Source: Luteitalea sp.
Lineage (GTDB): Bacteria > Acidobacteriota > Vicinamibacteria > Vicinamibacterales > Vicinamibacteraceae
Assembly (NCBI GenBank): GCA_009377605.1
Contig: WHTT01000051.1
Coordinates: forward strand, 8,548-49,880
Length of the DNA: 41,333 bases
Direction: 5' to 3'
The stretch's first letter is position 1; the number at the start of each line of letters is the position of its first letter. The translations under genes were made by a program, and so were the position numbers. The notes under the pieces are model-generated. The model was given only the letters and a program-made list of their open reading frames with translations, was not told where the DNA came from and ran no database searches. Shown one piece after another: positions 30,651-38,272 of the stretch.

Positions 30651-31535
30651 ATGGCCGCCTTCAACATTCGTGCCCACGACGCCAATCGCAAGCGGCTCGA
30701 TGACCGCATCGACGTGCTCGTGCGGGATCTAACCTCTGGGCAGATCGTTGCGAACGAGCGCGACAAGAAGGGCACGTCGACGGTCAAGATCGACGGCCTG
30801 ACGCCGCGGCGGGTCTACAGTGTGCAGCTGTTTCCCCTTCGACATCGGCCAGTTGGCGCTGTGCAGCAGGCGCCGCACGAGCCGCGCCCAGCCAATGTGC
30901 ACCTCTTCTGCCCAGTGCATCCTGGCAGGGTGATCGAGGTCACCTTTCCGAGCTATGGCGCGCTGCTGCACGAGCTCAGCGACGTGCTCGACAGGAGCGT
31001 GCTCGAAGCCGGCGGTCCGAGCGCTGGGGTCGGTAGCTCGAAGGGGCAGGGACTGTACGACGGTCTGGAGCCTATCCCGAAGGCAGGGCTCCTAAACGTG
31101 TTCACGAAGATGAGTAATACCGTCACCGGCGGGCGGGCGATGTGGAGCTTCGTGACCGACGTATACCGCGTCCGCGGCGACCGAATCTTTGCGAACGTGA
31201 CAAAGGACTTTCGCGACCACGTGAAGTCTGCCGTCTCGGCCGGCGACTTCTCACCCGTCAGCGACAAGCTGCACACGCCACCGCCCGGCTTTGCCTCTGC
31301 CGGCTCCTTCAAGCACGAGCGCTTTCCGGCAGGCGTCCTGCAATTGACGTTCTTCTCGTCGGTGAACGACCTCAAGTTCAAGCTCGATGCCGATATCGAC
31401 GATGCCGGCGGGCTGGGTCACGTGTTTCAGGTGCTACGACACTGGCGTACGGACAGCGAGACGAGCCCGTACGACATTCACCAGATCTTGACCTTTCATC
31501 AACTGCTCGATCCGGGCTACCAGCTTGTGACGTGA
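30651..31535 (+). CDS. Hypothetical protein of unknown function
   Basis: I do not recognise this 294-residue protein. The first ~95 residues look like a β-sandwich (VKIDGLTPRRVYSVQLFPLRH, RVIEVTFPSYGA) comparable to PEGA or fibronectin-like folds. The centre is helical with LLNVFTKMSNTVTGGR and IFANVTKDFRDHVKSAV. The end has LKFKLDADIDDAGGLGHVFQVLRH and HQILTFHQLLDPGYQLV. There is no signal peptide or membrane segment, so it is probably cytoplasmic. Codon use looks normal for the window. It stands alone, divergent from the lipid cluster and convergent with the AlkD-like gene. Confidence 0.7.
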   Translation: MAAFNIRAHDANRKRLDDRIDVLVRDLTSGQIVANERDKKGTSTVKIDGLTPRRVYSVQLFPLRHRPVGAVQQAPHEPRPANVHLFCPVHPGRVIEVTFPSYGALLHELSDVLDRSVLEAGGPSAGVGSSKGQGLYDGLEPIPKAGLLNVFTKMSNTVTGGRAMWSFVTDVYRVRGDRIFANVTKDFRDHVKSAVSAGDFSPVSDKLHTPPPGFASAGSFKHERFPAGVLQLTFFSSVNDLKFKLDADIDDAGGLGHVFQVLRHWRTDSETSPYDIHQILTFHQLLDPGYQLVT

Positions 31536-31593
31536 TGACGCGGGCCCCACCACTAGCCGCGTCCCTCACTTGTCCCGCCTTGTGACATAGACA

Positions 31594-32301
31594 CTAGATG
31601 TTCTTCAGCGCTTCCCGGACCGACAACGGCGAGAGCGTTGCTCTGTGCCGCTCGACGTACGAGCGTACCCATTCCGGGTCTGTCTTGGCATGCTCCCGAA
31701 GCGCCCATCCGATGCCCTTGCGGATGAAGAAACCCTTCTCGGCCAGGTTGGGCCGAATGCAATCTTTCAGGAGCTTTGTGTCGGTGGCCACCACGGCCTT
31801 GATCTGGGAGATGATCGCGGTTCGGCGGCGCCAGATATCCTGGTCATGGGCCCACCGCAGCAGAATCGGCCGCACCTGCTCTGGATGGGTCAGCAGGATC
31901 GGCCCGACTCGACGGATCGCGACCTCGTCCACCAGGTCCCACCAGGCGCCAGTGACGATGAGATGGTCGTACAGTGGGAGCGTGTCGACATCCTGCCATC
32001 GGCGGTAGGGGCGGTGGCCGCTCAGCTCGATCGCCACAGATCGTTCTTCGCGGTGCCGCGCCTGGTCGAACAGCGCCCGAACGGTTGCCTCCCAGACGTT
32101 CCGGTTATCGATCGGGTATTCAGCGAGCAGCTGCCGGCAGATCGCACGCACACCCGGCATCTGCACGCCGTGGTAAGGCATGGCCGATTTCATGTAGGCC
32201 TGCATCGGCGCTGCCTTGTCCGGGTCCGCGGCCTGGGCGAGTCGCTCGCGAACGTCCGCGATCAATGCTCGATTCGGCTTGCTGTGCATCTGTGGTTCCA
32301 C
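31594..32301 (-). CDS. AlkD-like DNA alkylation repair protein
   Basis: The 235-residue protein is an all-helical HEAT-like glycosylase of the AlkD family, which removes N3- and N7-alkylated purines. Motifs include KSAMPYHGVQMPGVRAICR, ALFDQARHREERSVAIELSG in outline, VTGAWWDLVDEVAIRRVG (catalytic-region Trp and Asp) and EKGFFIRKGIGWALREH, where F-x-R-K-x-x-x-W-A-L-R is the family hallmark. An ATG at 32289 is an alternative start. The gene is monocistronic. It is well separated from the toxin-antitoxin pair downstream. Confidence 0.93.
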   Translation of the reverse strand: MEPQMHSKPNRALIADVRERLAQAADPDKAAPMQAYMKSAMPYHGVQMPGVRAICRQLLAEYPIDNRNVWEATVRALFDQARHREERSVAIELSGHRPYRRWQDVDTLPLYDHLIVTGAWWDLVDEVAIRRVGPILLTHPEQVRPILLRWAHDQDIWRRRTAIISQIKAVVATDTKLLKDCIRPNLAEKGFFIRKGIGWALREHAKTDPEWVRSYVERHRATLSPLSVREALKNI

Positions 32302-32518
32302 GTTCGTGGCGTGCGGCTATCGCCGGGGCATGGCTGATACGGCCAACCGTTTTGGGCTGGATGCTCCACAGACTGGTCGTTTGATTCGGAGGTCGTATCG
32401 GTCACCTGGTCGCCTTCAATCGCCATCCCGAGTCGCGATACGGGTCGGCGCCCTGGATGACCATAGAGTCGGTAGAATAGAGCCTAGACAACGGTGGGGT
32501 GGAGCCACACCTATTCCA

Positions 32519-32857
32519 ATGGCCGAACGCACTCCTATTGAGACAATCGAAAAAGCCCTTTCAGAGCTGAGCCCAGGCGAGAAGGCACTCGTGCTGCAGA
32601 GAGTCGCTGCCGAGCTGGGTGGCGCGATGCCCGGCATCGACACGGACCCGACGGTCTGCGGAGGCGAGCCATGTATCGCTCGCACGAGGATCCCCGTTTG
32701 GCTACTCGTGCAAGCTCGACGCCTCGGCGCGTCTGAAGCTGACCTGCTCGAGGCGTATCCGGCACTTCGCGCTCAGGACCTGGCCAACGCGTGGGCTTAT
32801 GCCCAGCTCCATCCGACGGAGGTCGACAACATGATTGCTGCGCACGAAGCAGCCTGA
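32519..32857 (+). CDS. DUF433 antitoxin
   Basis: The 112-residue protein has a helical N-terminus (IEKALSELSPGEKALVLQRV) and a DUF433 domain: DPTVCGGEPCIARTRIPVW, then LVQARRLGASEADLLEAYPAL. DUF433 proteins are winged-helix-like antitoxins usually paired with PIN-like DUF5615 toxins, as here. I chose the ATG at 32519; the frame is open upstream but lacks family features. The downstream toxin starts one base after the stop, so they form one operon. Confidence 0.88.
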   Translation: MAERTPIETIEKALSELSPGEKALVLQRVAAELGGAMPGIDTDPTVCGGEPCIARTRIPVWLLVQARRLGASEADLLEAYPALRAQDLANAWAYAQLHPTEVDNMIAAHEAA

Positions 32858-32858
32858 C

Positions 32859-33164
32859 GTGGCGCACTTCTACGCAAACGAGAACGTGCCGGAGCAGGTC
32901 GCAGTTGAGCTGCGTCGTTTGGGTCATGACGTTGTGACCATGCGGGAGAGCGGCCATGCCGGGCGAGCCGTTCCCGACATCGAGGTCCTCGATTTCGCCA
33001 CTGGGAACGGACGTGCTGTTGTGACCCTCAATCGACGCCATTTCATTCGCCTTCACTCAGAACGGTCTACCCATGCGGGTACAGGAGCGTCCTGGCGCCG
33101 GTCGTCGAGCCCTTACTCTGTGGATCTCCTCGCTGCTGTCGCCGGGGGCGCTGCAGCGGTCTGA
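32859..33164 (+). CDS. DUF5615 PIN-like toxin, probably 3'-truncated
   Basis: The first ~70 residues match DUF5615 PIN-like toxins: HFYANENVPEQVAVELRRLGHDV, MRESGHAGRAVPDIEVLDFA and VVTLNRRHFIRLH in outline. Acidic residues of the PIN nuclease site (E near the start, D in VPDIEVLD) are present. After about ERSTHAG the usual continuation (IVVCT.D.D...QA..I) is replaced by an unrelated Ser/Ala-rich tail, and the frame runs 52 bases into the 3' end of the convergent helicase gene. A frameshift or a rearrangement has probably removed the normal C-terminus. The GTG at 32859 is chosen over a TTG at 32835 because it follows the antitoxin stop directly. Confidence 0.75.
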   Translation: MAHFYANENVPEQVAVELRRLGHDVVTMRESGHAGRAVPDIEVLDFATGNGRAVVTLNRRHFIRLHSERSTHAGTGASWRRSSSPYSVDLLAAVAGGAAAV

Positions 33165-35698
33165 AGGATCTGCGCCATCCCCGTGAAGAGCGCAGCAAGC
33201 GTCGAGGCGGTTTCAGGGGGCGCCTCGATGACGAGGCCGCCACGGGTGGTTCGCTGGACCGTCAAGCCTGCAAAGAGTCGCTGGAGGTCTATGGCTGACT
33301 CCGCCGGTACCGCCTCCGGCCCGGTCGGACCCGCTGCGTCACCGGACTCTTCTCCAGCCGCAAAGCTCGCATCGACCTCGCTTTCCCTGGTATCGTCCTC
33401 GGATTCGGTCGCCGCAGCCGCAGCCTGGGTTCCTGCGGACTCGAGCGCCGGCCCGACGACACGTTCGAGCCGGGAGAGGAAGCTTCCGGAACGTTCGAAT
33501 GTCACCTCGTCGGTCGCACCGTCGAATAACCCGGTGAAGAACGCTTTCTTGGACCCGACCACCTCCGCGATCCGTGACTCGATGCCGGGTTCGCTGACCA
33601 GGTTGTAGACGTCGATCGGGCGACGCTGACCCAGGCGGTAGATTCTGCCGATTCGTTGCTCGAGGACCGCCGGATTCCAAGGCAGCTCGATGTTGATGCA
33701 GGCACTCGCTGCCCGCTGGAGATTGAGGCCAACTCCGCCGGCATCGGTCGCGAAGAGCACACGGCACGCGGGGTCGTCGTGGAAGTCCACGAGATTCTGG
33801 GTCCGGCGCTTCTGGCCCTCTGCTCCCGTGAAGAACGCCGCCCGGACGCCCGCGCGCGACAGCTCGTCGCGCGTCGTCCAGTCCGCAAGCCGGAGCATCC
33901 GCCGCCACTGGCTGAACACCACGACCTTCCGTTCCTGCGAGACGGCGAGTTGCCCGATTAGCTCGCGGAGCTCCACGAGCTTCGGGCTCGCCAGTCCCCG
34001 CAGCGTCGATTCCGTGGGCCGCGCAATCCGCGAGAGGTCGGGCCAGATCTGCTCGAAACGGAGCTGCGCCAGGCCGTTGCCGATGATCCGCTGTGTGGTG
34101 AGCAACATCATCAGGCGCAAGAACTCGGCCTGCGTGAGCGGTCGCCGTTTCGCGCGGCTCATGAGCTGTGCGATCGGCAGGTTGAGCGCATCGTGCTCGT
34201 CCATCTGCTCCGCGGTCATCTCGACGGGCACTCGCGTGTCGGTCCGCGCAGGCAGCTGCGACAACACTTCATGGCGGCCGCGTCGGATCATGCAGCCGGC
34301 GAGACGTGCCCGCAGCGTGTCGAGGTTCCTGGCGCCGCCGATCTCGGCCTTCCCATCCACGGACGTCGTGTGCCACGGTACCAAACGCCACTTCGGCTCC
34401 AGCGCCATGTCGTCGACCCATTCGACGATCGACGCGAGCTCGTCGAGCCGGTTCTCCATCGGCGTGCCCGTGAGGACGAGGCGATACCGCGGATCCAGGC
34501 GCTTCACGGTGAGCGCGGTCTTCGTCGCCCAGTTCTTGATCCGCTGCGCCTCGTCCACCACGACGATGTCCGGATTCCAGTCGCGAACAATATCGAGATC
34601 CCTGATGAGCTGTTCGTAATTCGCCACGAGGAACCCGCGGCGGCATGTCTCGAACATGGCACGACGCTGGCCGGGTGTTCCTTCGACGATCTCGGCGGGC
34701 GCGTTCGTAAAGAGCCGCCATTCGCGAATCCACTGCGGTTTGAGGGCGGCCGGAACCAACAGGAGGCCACGGCGAACGCGGCCAGTGCTCCAGAGGGTGT
34801 GGCACGCGGCAATCGCTTGCGCGGTCTTGCCGAGCCCCATGTCATCGGCGAGCAGCAGCCTGCCCCGCACGAGAAACGACTCGACCGCTTCACGCTGATA
34901 GGGATAGAGCCGCTGCTTGAGGCTCCCCAGCGCTTCGCGCAGGCGCTCGATGGCGCGCGTGGCTTGGATCTCGCCCGCGAGTCGCCGACGGTCTGCCTGG
35001 AGCAACATGTGTAAGGCCGGCTCGTCGTCGCCGTCTCTGAGCGCGCTGAGCAGTCGACCCACCAGCGCCAACCGCTGCGCGGGTGCTTCGGGCGTCTTCA
35101 CGGTCCAGGCATCCCCGTCCGTTGGATGCAGCCACTGTCGCAGATCGCGGGCGGGTGTGCCGTCCACCCAATGAACGCGCGCCAGCCAGTCGCCGGGACC
35201 CGTCAACGGGCGGACCGGATCCCAGCGCAGCAGTCCGGCGTTGGAGGTCGGCGTGCGCGCGACGTGCAGTCCGCGGCGCTTCGCGGCCACCTTCTCCAAG
35301 ACCGCGAGGAGATGCTTGCAAAGGCCGAGCGAGCTCCGCAGGAAGTCCGCGCAATCGCAGCTGCCGTCGATGGGCTCGATCCCACGGAGGAGCGTGCGGT
35401 AGGGCTGTGCACGCGACTCACGGCGTCGCGTCGCGTAAAGTCCCACGAGCCGACCCCGCGGCGGTCGCGCAACAATCTGGACGTCGGCAGTGCGGGCGGA
35501 GGCAAGCCGGCGAAGGACAGCCTCGAGCGCGTCGCGCTGGACCGGCCAGTCCGCGTCACGGGTGACCGACAGGATGTGGCGAACGATCATCTCCGATGGC
35601 AGGGCGCCGGTCCGCCGGTGGGCGCGTGCGAGCAGCGTCGCATACGCCTCGCTCTGGGTACTTGCTATCACCTGTGGCTCAACCGAGATCCGCTGCAT
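33113..35698 (-). CDS. SNF2-family helicase with SWIM zinc finger
   Basis: The 861-residue protein is a Snf2-type DNA translocase. A SWIM zinc-binding motif lies at residues 114-129 (CDC...CKH). Helicase motifs follow: LLADDMGLGKT (285-292 for DDMGLGKT), VVVDEAQRIKNW (DEAQ at 382-385), LTGTPMENRL, then VVVFSQWRRML, LFATDAGGVGLNLQ and QRIGRIYRLGQ. The C-terminal ~120 residues are acidic and low-complexity. I chose the ATG at 35698 because GGAGGG lies six bases upstream; the frame extends to 35782. Such proteins remodel protein-DNA complexes, often near RNA polymerase (RapA-like). Defence roles are known for some Snf2 proteins, but there is no partner here. Confidence 0.93.
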   Translation of the reverse strand: MQRISVEPQVIASTQSEAYATLLARAHRRTGALPSEMIVRHILSVTRDADWPVQRDALEAVLRRLASARTADVQIVARPPRGRLVGLYATRRRESRAQPYRTLLRGIEPIDGSCDCADFLRSSLGLCKHLLAVLEKVAAKRRGLHVARTPTSNAGLLRWDPVRPLTGPGDWLARVHWVDGTPARDLRQWLHPTDGDAWTVKTPEAPAQRLALVGRLLSALRDGDDEPALHMLLQADRRRLAGEIQATRAIERLREALGSLKQRLYPYQREAVESFLVRGRLLLADDMGLGKTAQAIAACHTLWSTGRVRRGLLLVPAALKPQWIREWRLFTNAPAEIVEGTPGQRRAMFETCRRGFLVANYEQLIRDLDIVRDWNPDIVVVDEAQRIKNWATKTALTVKRLDPRYRLVLTGTPMENRLDELASIVEWVDDMALEPKWRLVPWHTTSVDGKAEIGGARNLDTLRARLAGCMIRRGRHEVLSQLPARTDTRVPVEMTAEQMDEHDALNLPIAQLMSRAKRRPLTQAEFLRLMMLLTTQRIIGNGLAQLRFEQIWPDLSRIARPTESTLRGLASPKLVELRELIGQLAVSQERKVVVFSQWRRMLRLADWTTRDELSRAGVRAAFFTGAEGQKRRTQNLVDFHDDPACRVLFATDAGGVGLNLQRAASACINIELPWNPAVLEQRIGRIYRLGQRRPIDVYNLVSEPGIESRIAEVVGSKKAFFTGLFDGATDEVTFERSGSFLSRLERVVGPALESAGTQAAAAATESEDDTRESEVDASFAAGEESGDAAGPTGPEAVPAESAIDLQRLFAGLTVQRTTRGGLVIEAPPETASTLAALFTGMAQILQTAAAPPATAARRSTE

Positions 35699-35833
35699 GT
35701 TATCCCTCCGTGCGCTCGCGGATGCGCGACGGGTAGGATACGGAAGAAAGCGAACGGACGCCAACCCGTCGAGGGATGACATTCTGAAGGCCGCGTGAGC
35801 ACGCAGTCCCGGTCAGCGCCGGGCGCGTCATCA

Positions 35834-36262
35834 TCACGGGCCCAACGACGCCACCGATGTCACGATGACGCCATCGGGCCGGACGTAGGTTGGGCTGTCC
35901 GCAACGACAACAACCAGGGCACCACACAGCGCGTTCGTCTCCTCCGAGAGCTTGCGCCGAAGGGCGAGCAGGTTGTGCGCTCCTTCGTCGACACGGCTGT
36001 GGCCGAGTTTGGTCTCGATCCCAATCCAGCGGCCATCGGCGGCCTCGACGATGGCGTCGACCTCGAGCCCTTTGTTGTCCCGGTAGAACCGAACGGTGGA
36101 TCGGCGGGCTTGTGCGTACACACGCAGGTCGTGGACGACCTGCGACTCGAAGAGGAAGCCAGCCAGCTCGATCTCCGGCCCGAGCAGGCGCCGGAGTGTA
36201 GCAGCAATGGCGGCTACCGCGAGCGAGGGGTCGGCGAGATGACGCTTGGGCGTTGCGGCCAA
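35834..36262 (-). pseudogene. C-terminal remnant of an AAA/DUF4143 ATPase
   Basis: The 142 residues match the DUF4143 domain that ends a family of ~400-residue AAA+ proteins: TPKRHLADPSLAVAAI, ELAGFLFESQVVHDLRVYAQ, FYRDNKGLEVDAIVE and WIGIETKLG (nuclease-like D-x-n-E-x-K arrangement). The ATPase half is absent: in-frame stop codons lie upstream and the first possible start is a TTG. I read it as a 5'-deleted gene. The AT-rich repeat array just upstream may be its former control region. Confidence 0.85.
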
Positions 36263-36286
36263 GCGATGATTGCTCTGCCTAAACTA

Positions 36287-36363
36287 ATCGTACCCTATTT
36301 GATATATGAGTCGTACTACAAATAGCTTAGGAATCGTACCTTCTATAAAAATTGGATCGTACC
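36287..36363. repeat. 23-bp periodic repeat (iteron-like)
   Basis: ATCGTACC starts at 36287, 36333 and 36356, and a variant GTCGTACT starts at 36310, so four copies sit at an exact 23-bp period. The spacers are AT-rich, in contrast to the GC-rich surroundings. The pattern resembles iterons or cooperative operator sites on one helix face. Confidence 0.75.
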
Positions 36364-36696
36364 ATCATTCACTTCGTCCGCTCACTAAAACCCTTGAGAA
36401 CCCAAAAGTTGACGCATTGAGTCAGTCTTCTGGGCTCGCAAGTGAGCGTCGCCCCTCGACTCGCTGTCGCTCGCTCGGGGCGCCCTGAGCGTAGTCGAAG
36501 GGCGGGGGGCGCGGCCGCAGGCCGCGGTCCGCAAGAACTCGATTGAAAGACCGGGGCGGGCGTCGAAGAACCTCATTGACGATTGGGCGGTACGGCAGAC
36601 AGGCGCCCTTATCGATTGATCGCTCGAAGCGGTCGACCGACTGCTCTCCGCCGTGCTAACCGGCGTACGAAGAAGCGCCGCGATCTTCGCTGCCGC
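36364..36696. other. Non-coding region with a dispersed palindromic repeat
   Basis: No gene is seen. At about 36451-36503 lies an inverted-repeat element: CGCCCCTCGACTCGC on the left and GCGTAGTCGAAGGGCG on the right around a GC-rich centre. Elements of this style (CTTCGACTACGCTCAGG) are frequent intergenic repeats in many soil-bacterium genomes. Confidence 0.5.
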
Positions 36697-37341
36697 TCAG
36701 CGCCTTGCGAACTTGAGGTGCGTCACCTTTGGCGTGGCGACCGTTCGCATCAGATCGAGCCCATGTAGATCGTCGCCAACGCCGTCGAACAGGCGCTCAC
36801 CGCTGCCGAGGAGCGTCGGCACGACGTGGATTTCCATTTCATCGACGAGGCCGGCCGCCAGATACTGCTGGGCAGCCTTTGCTCCGCCGGCCAGCGACAC
36901 CCCCCTACCGTCGGCGGCTTGCCGCGCCCGTTCGAGCGCCGCCTCGATGCCGTCAGTGATGAACGTGAAGGTCGTCCCGCCTTCGAGCTCGAGCGGTTCG
37001 CGAGCGTGATTGGTGAGCACGAACACCGGGTGATGGAACGGCGGGTTCGCTCCCTACCAGCCGTTCCAGGGCTTATTGGTATCCCAGGGACCGGGGTGTC
37101 CGCCAAACATGTTGCGTCCCATGACCGTCGCGCCGATATCAGCAAGCGACTCCTCGACAACCTGCGTACTTTCGTTGACCTCTCCGCCTTCGAGCCCGTG
37201 CGACGCGCGCCAGGTCGCGAGCGGAACTACCCATTGATGTAAACGCATACCACCGATCCCGAGCGGATTGTCAACGCTCTGGCTGGGACCGGCCACAAAG
37301 CCATCCAACGACATCGAAATCCTGAGGCGCAGCTTGGACAC
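36697..37341 (-). pseudogene. Dihydrofolate-reductase-like (RibD C-terminal) gene with in-frame TAG
   Basis: A single reading frame of 214 codons encodes a reductase of the DHFR/RibD-C group: LRISMSLDGFVAGPSQS at the start, ATVMGRNMFGGHPGPW in the middle, VFVLTNHAREPLELEGG, ITDGIEAALERARQAA, and SLAGGAKAAQQYLAAGLVDE with HVVPTLLGSGERLFDG. The frame is broken once by TAG at 37054-37056, where relatives usually have Trp (WNGWWG...NPPFHHP). Everything before and after is in the same frame, so one G-to-A change is enough to explain it. It is probably a recent pseudogene, or a sequencing error. Confidence 0.85.
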
Positions 37342-37464
37342 GTTCTACCTCGCTTGAAAAGCTCTCCCGTACCAGACACCAGCTCACAGGTGCGTTCAGG
37401 GACTTTACCATGACGCTCTGAGGTGGTTGCGAACACTGCCGGTTCAGTCCGACCTCCGAAACCA

Positions 37465-38106
37465 TCACACGCCGCCGTCGCCTCTACGCGTAGCTCGGCT
37501 GACGGCCGGCACTTCGCGGACCTCCTCCCAACGGAAGTATCTTCTATCCGCTATCTCGAGCATTTGACGATCCTCTTCCGTATCGCCGTAAGCGTGGACC
37601 ATCACATAGTCGGCCAGCGCGTAACGTTCCCGAATTCGTCTCGCCTTCTCTTCCCCGCAGCAGTCACCACGCAGGTATCGTCCCGTGAGGCGTCCGTCCC
37701 GCGCCTCGAGCTGCGTGCAGATCACATCCAGACCGAGCGCTCGGCACCATGGTCCAAGGTAGACGTCGAGCGAAGCCGAGACGATAACGATCCGATCCCC
37801 TCGGGCCCTGTGCCATGCAATTCGCTCGTGTGCTACCGGGCGGATCAGACCGGGCAAGACTTCCGTGGCGTACCGCTCTCCCAATCGGCGCAGGCGGTCC
37901 GGGTCTTCTCCCCAGAACCCGACCCTCGACATGGCCTTTCTGATGGCCCGTTCCGACACCAATCTCCATTGGTACCCAACGATCTTCGGAGCGAGCATGA
38001 TGGCGCCGACGAGCTTTCGTCGTGGACGCACCGCGAGACGCACGAAACCGGGATATGTGCCCTTGGTCGTGATGGTGCCGTCGAAGTCGAAAAGCGCCAG
38101 GTCCAT
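37465..38106 (-). CDS. HAD-superfamily hydrolase, subfamily IB (phosphoserine-phosphatase-like)
   Basis: The 213-residue protein has all HAD motifs: LALFDFDGTITTKGTY (nucleophile D8, D10), IVIVSASLDVYLGPW (motif II Ser), CCGEEKARRI (motif III Lys) and HAYGDTEEDRQML (motif IV). Cap type I with the pattern SASLD...LG.D.ICTQLE is typical of the IB subfamily, which includes SerB-like and lysophospholipid phosphatases. The substrate is unknown. It is monocistronic and divergent from the ADOP permease gene at 38273. Confidence 0.9.
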   Translation of the reverse strand: MDLALFDFDGTITTKGTYPGFVRLAVRPRRKLVGAIMLAPKIVGYQWRLVSERAIRKAMSRVGFWGEDPDRLRRLGERYATEVLPGLIRPVAHERIAWHRARGDRIVIVSASLDVYLGPWCRALGLDVICTQLEARDGRLTGRYLRGDCCGEEKARRIRERYALADYVMVHAYGDTEEDRQMLEIADRRYFRWEEVREVPAVSRATRRGDGGV

Positions 38107-38204
38107 GCGACATCCCTCGCGGTCGGCAGCCGTTACTGACTGCTGAGCCTAACCCAAACACTGGCCTCCCATCCTCTTGCTTACCGAGACGGCCGGTGCT
38201 AATC

Positions 38205-38232
38205 TTGGCTCGGTAACCGAGATAACTATGTT
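38205..38232 (+). promoter_or_regulatory. Promoter with palindromic operator before ADOP permease
   Basis: TTGGCT (38205-38210) and TATGTT (38227-38232) fit -35 and -10 boxes with a 16-bp spacer. Between them lies the palindrome CTCGGTAACCGAG (38209-38221), with a further TACCGAG at 38182. A repressor binding there would block the promoter. AAGGAGG before the ATG at 38273 gives a strong ribosome-binding site. Confidence 0.5.
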
Positions 38233-38272
38233 ATGCATCTCACACGTTGTGACGCTGAAGGAGGCCTGACCG

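Noticed and set aside
33113-35698. SNF2 helicase as part of a defence system (DISARM- or BREX-like)
   Set aside because: No methyltransferase, phospholipase or other partner genes lie nearby; a stand-alone RapA-like remodeller is simpler.
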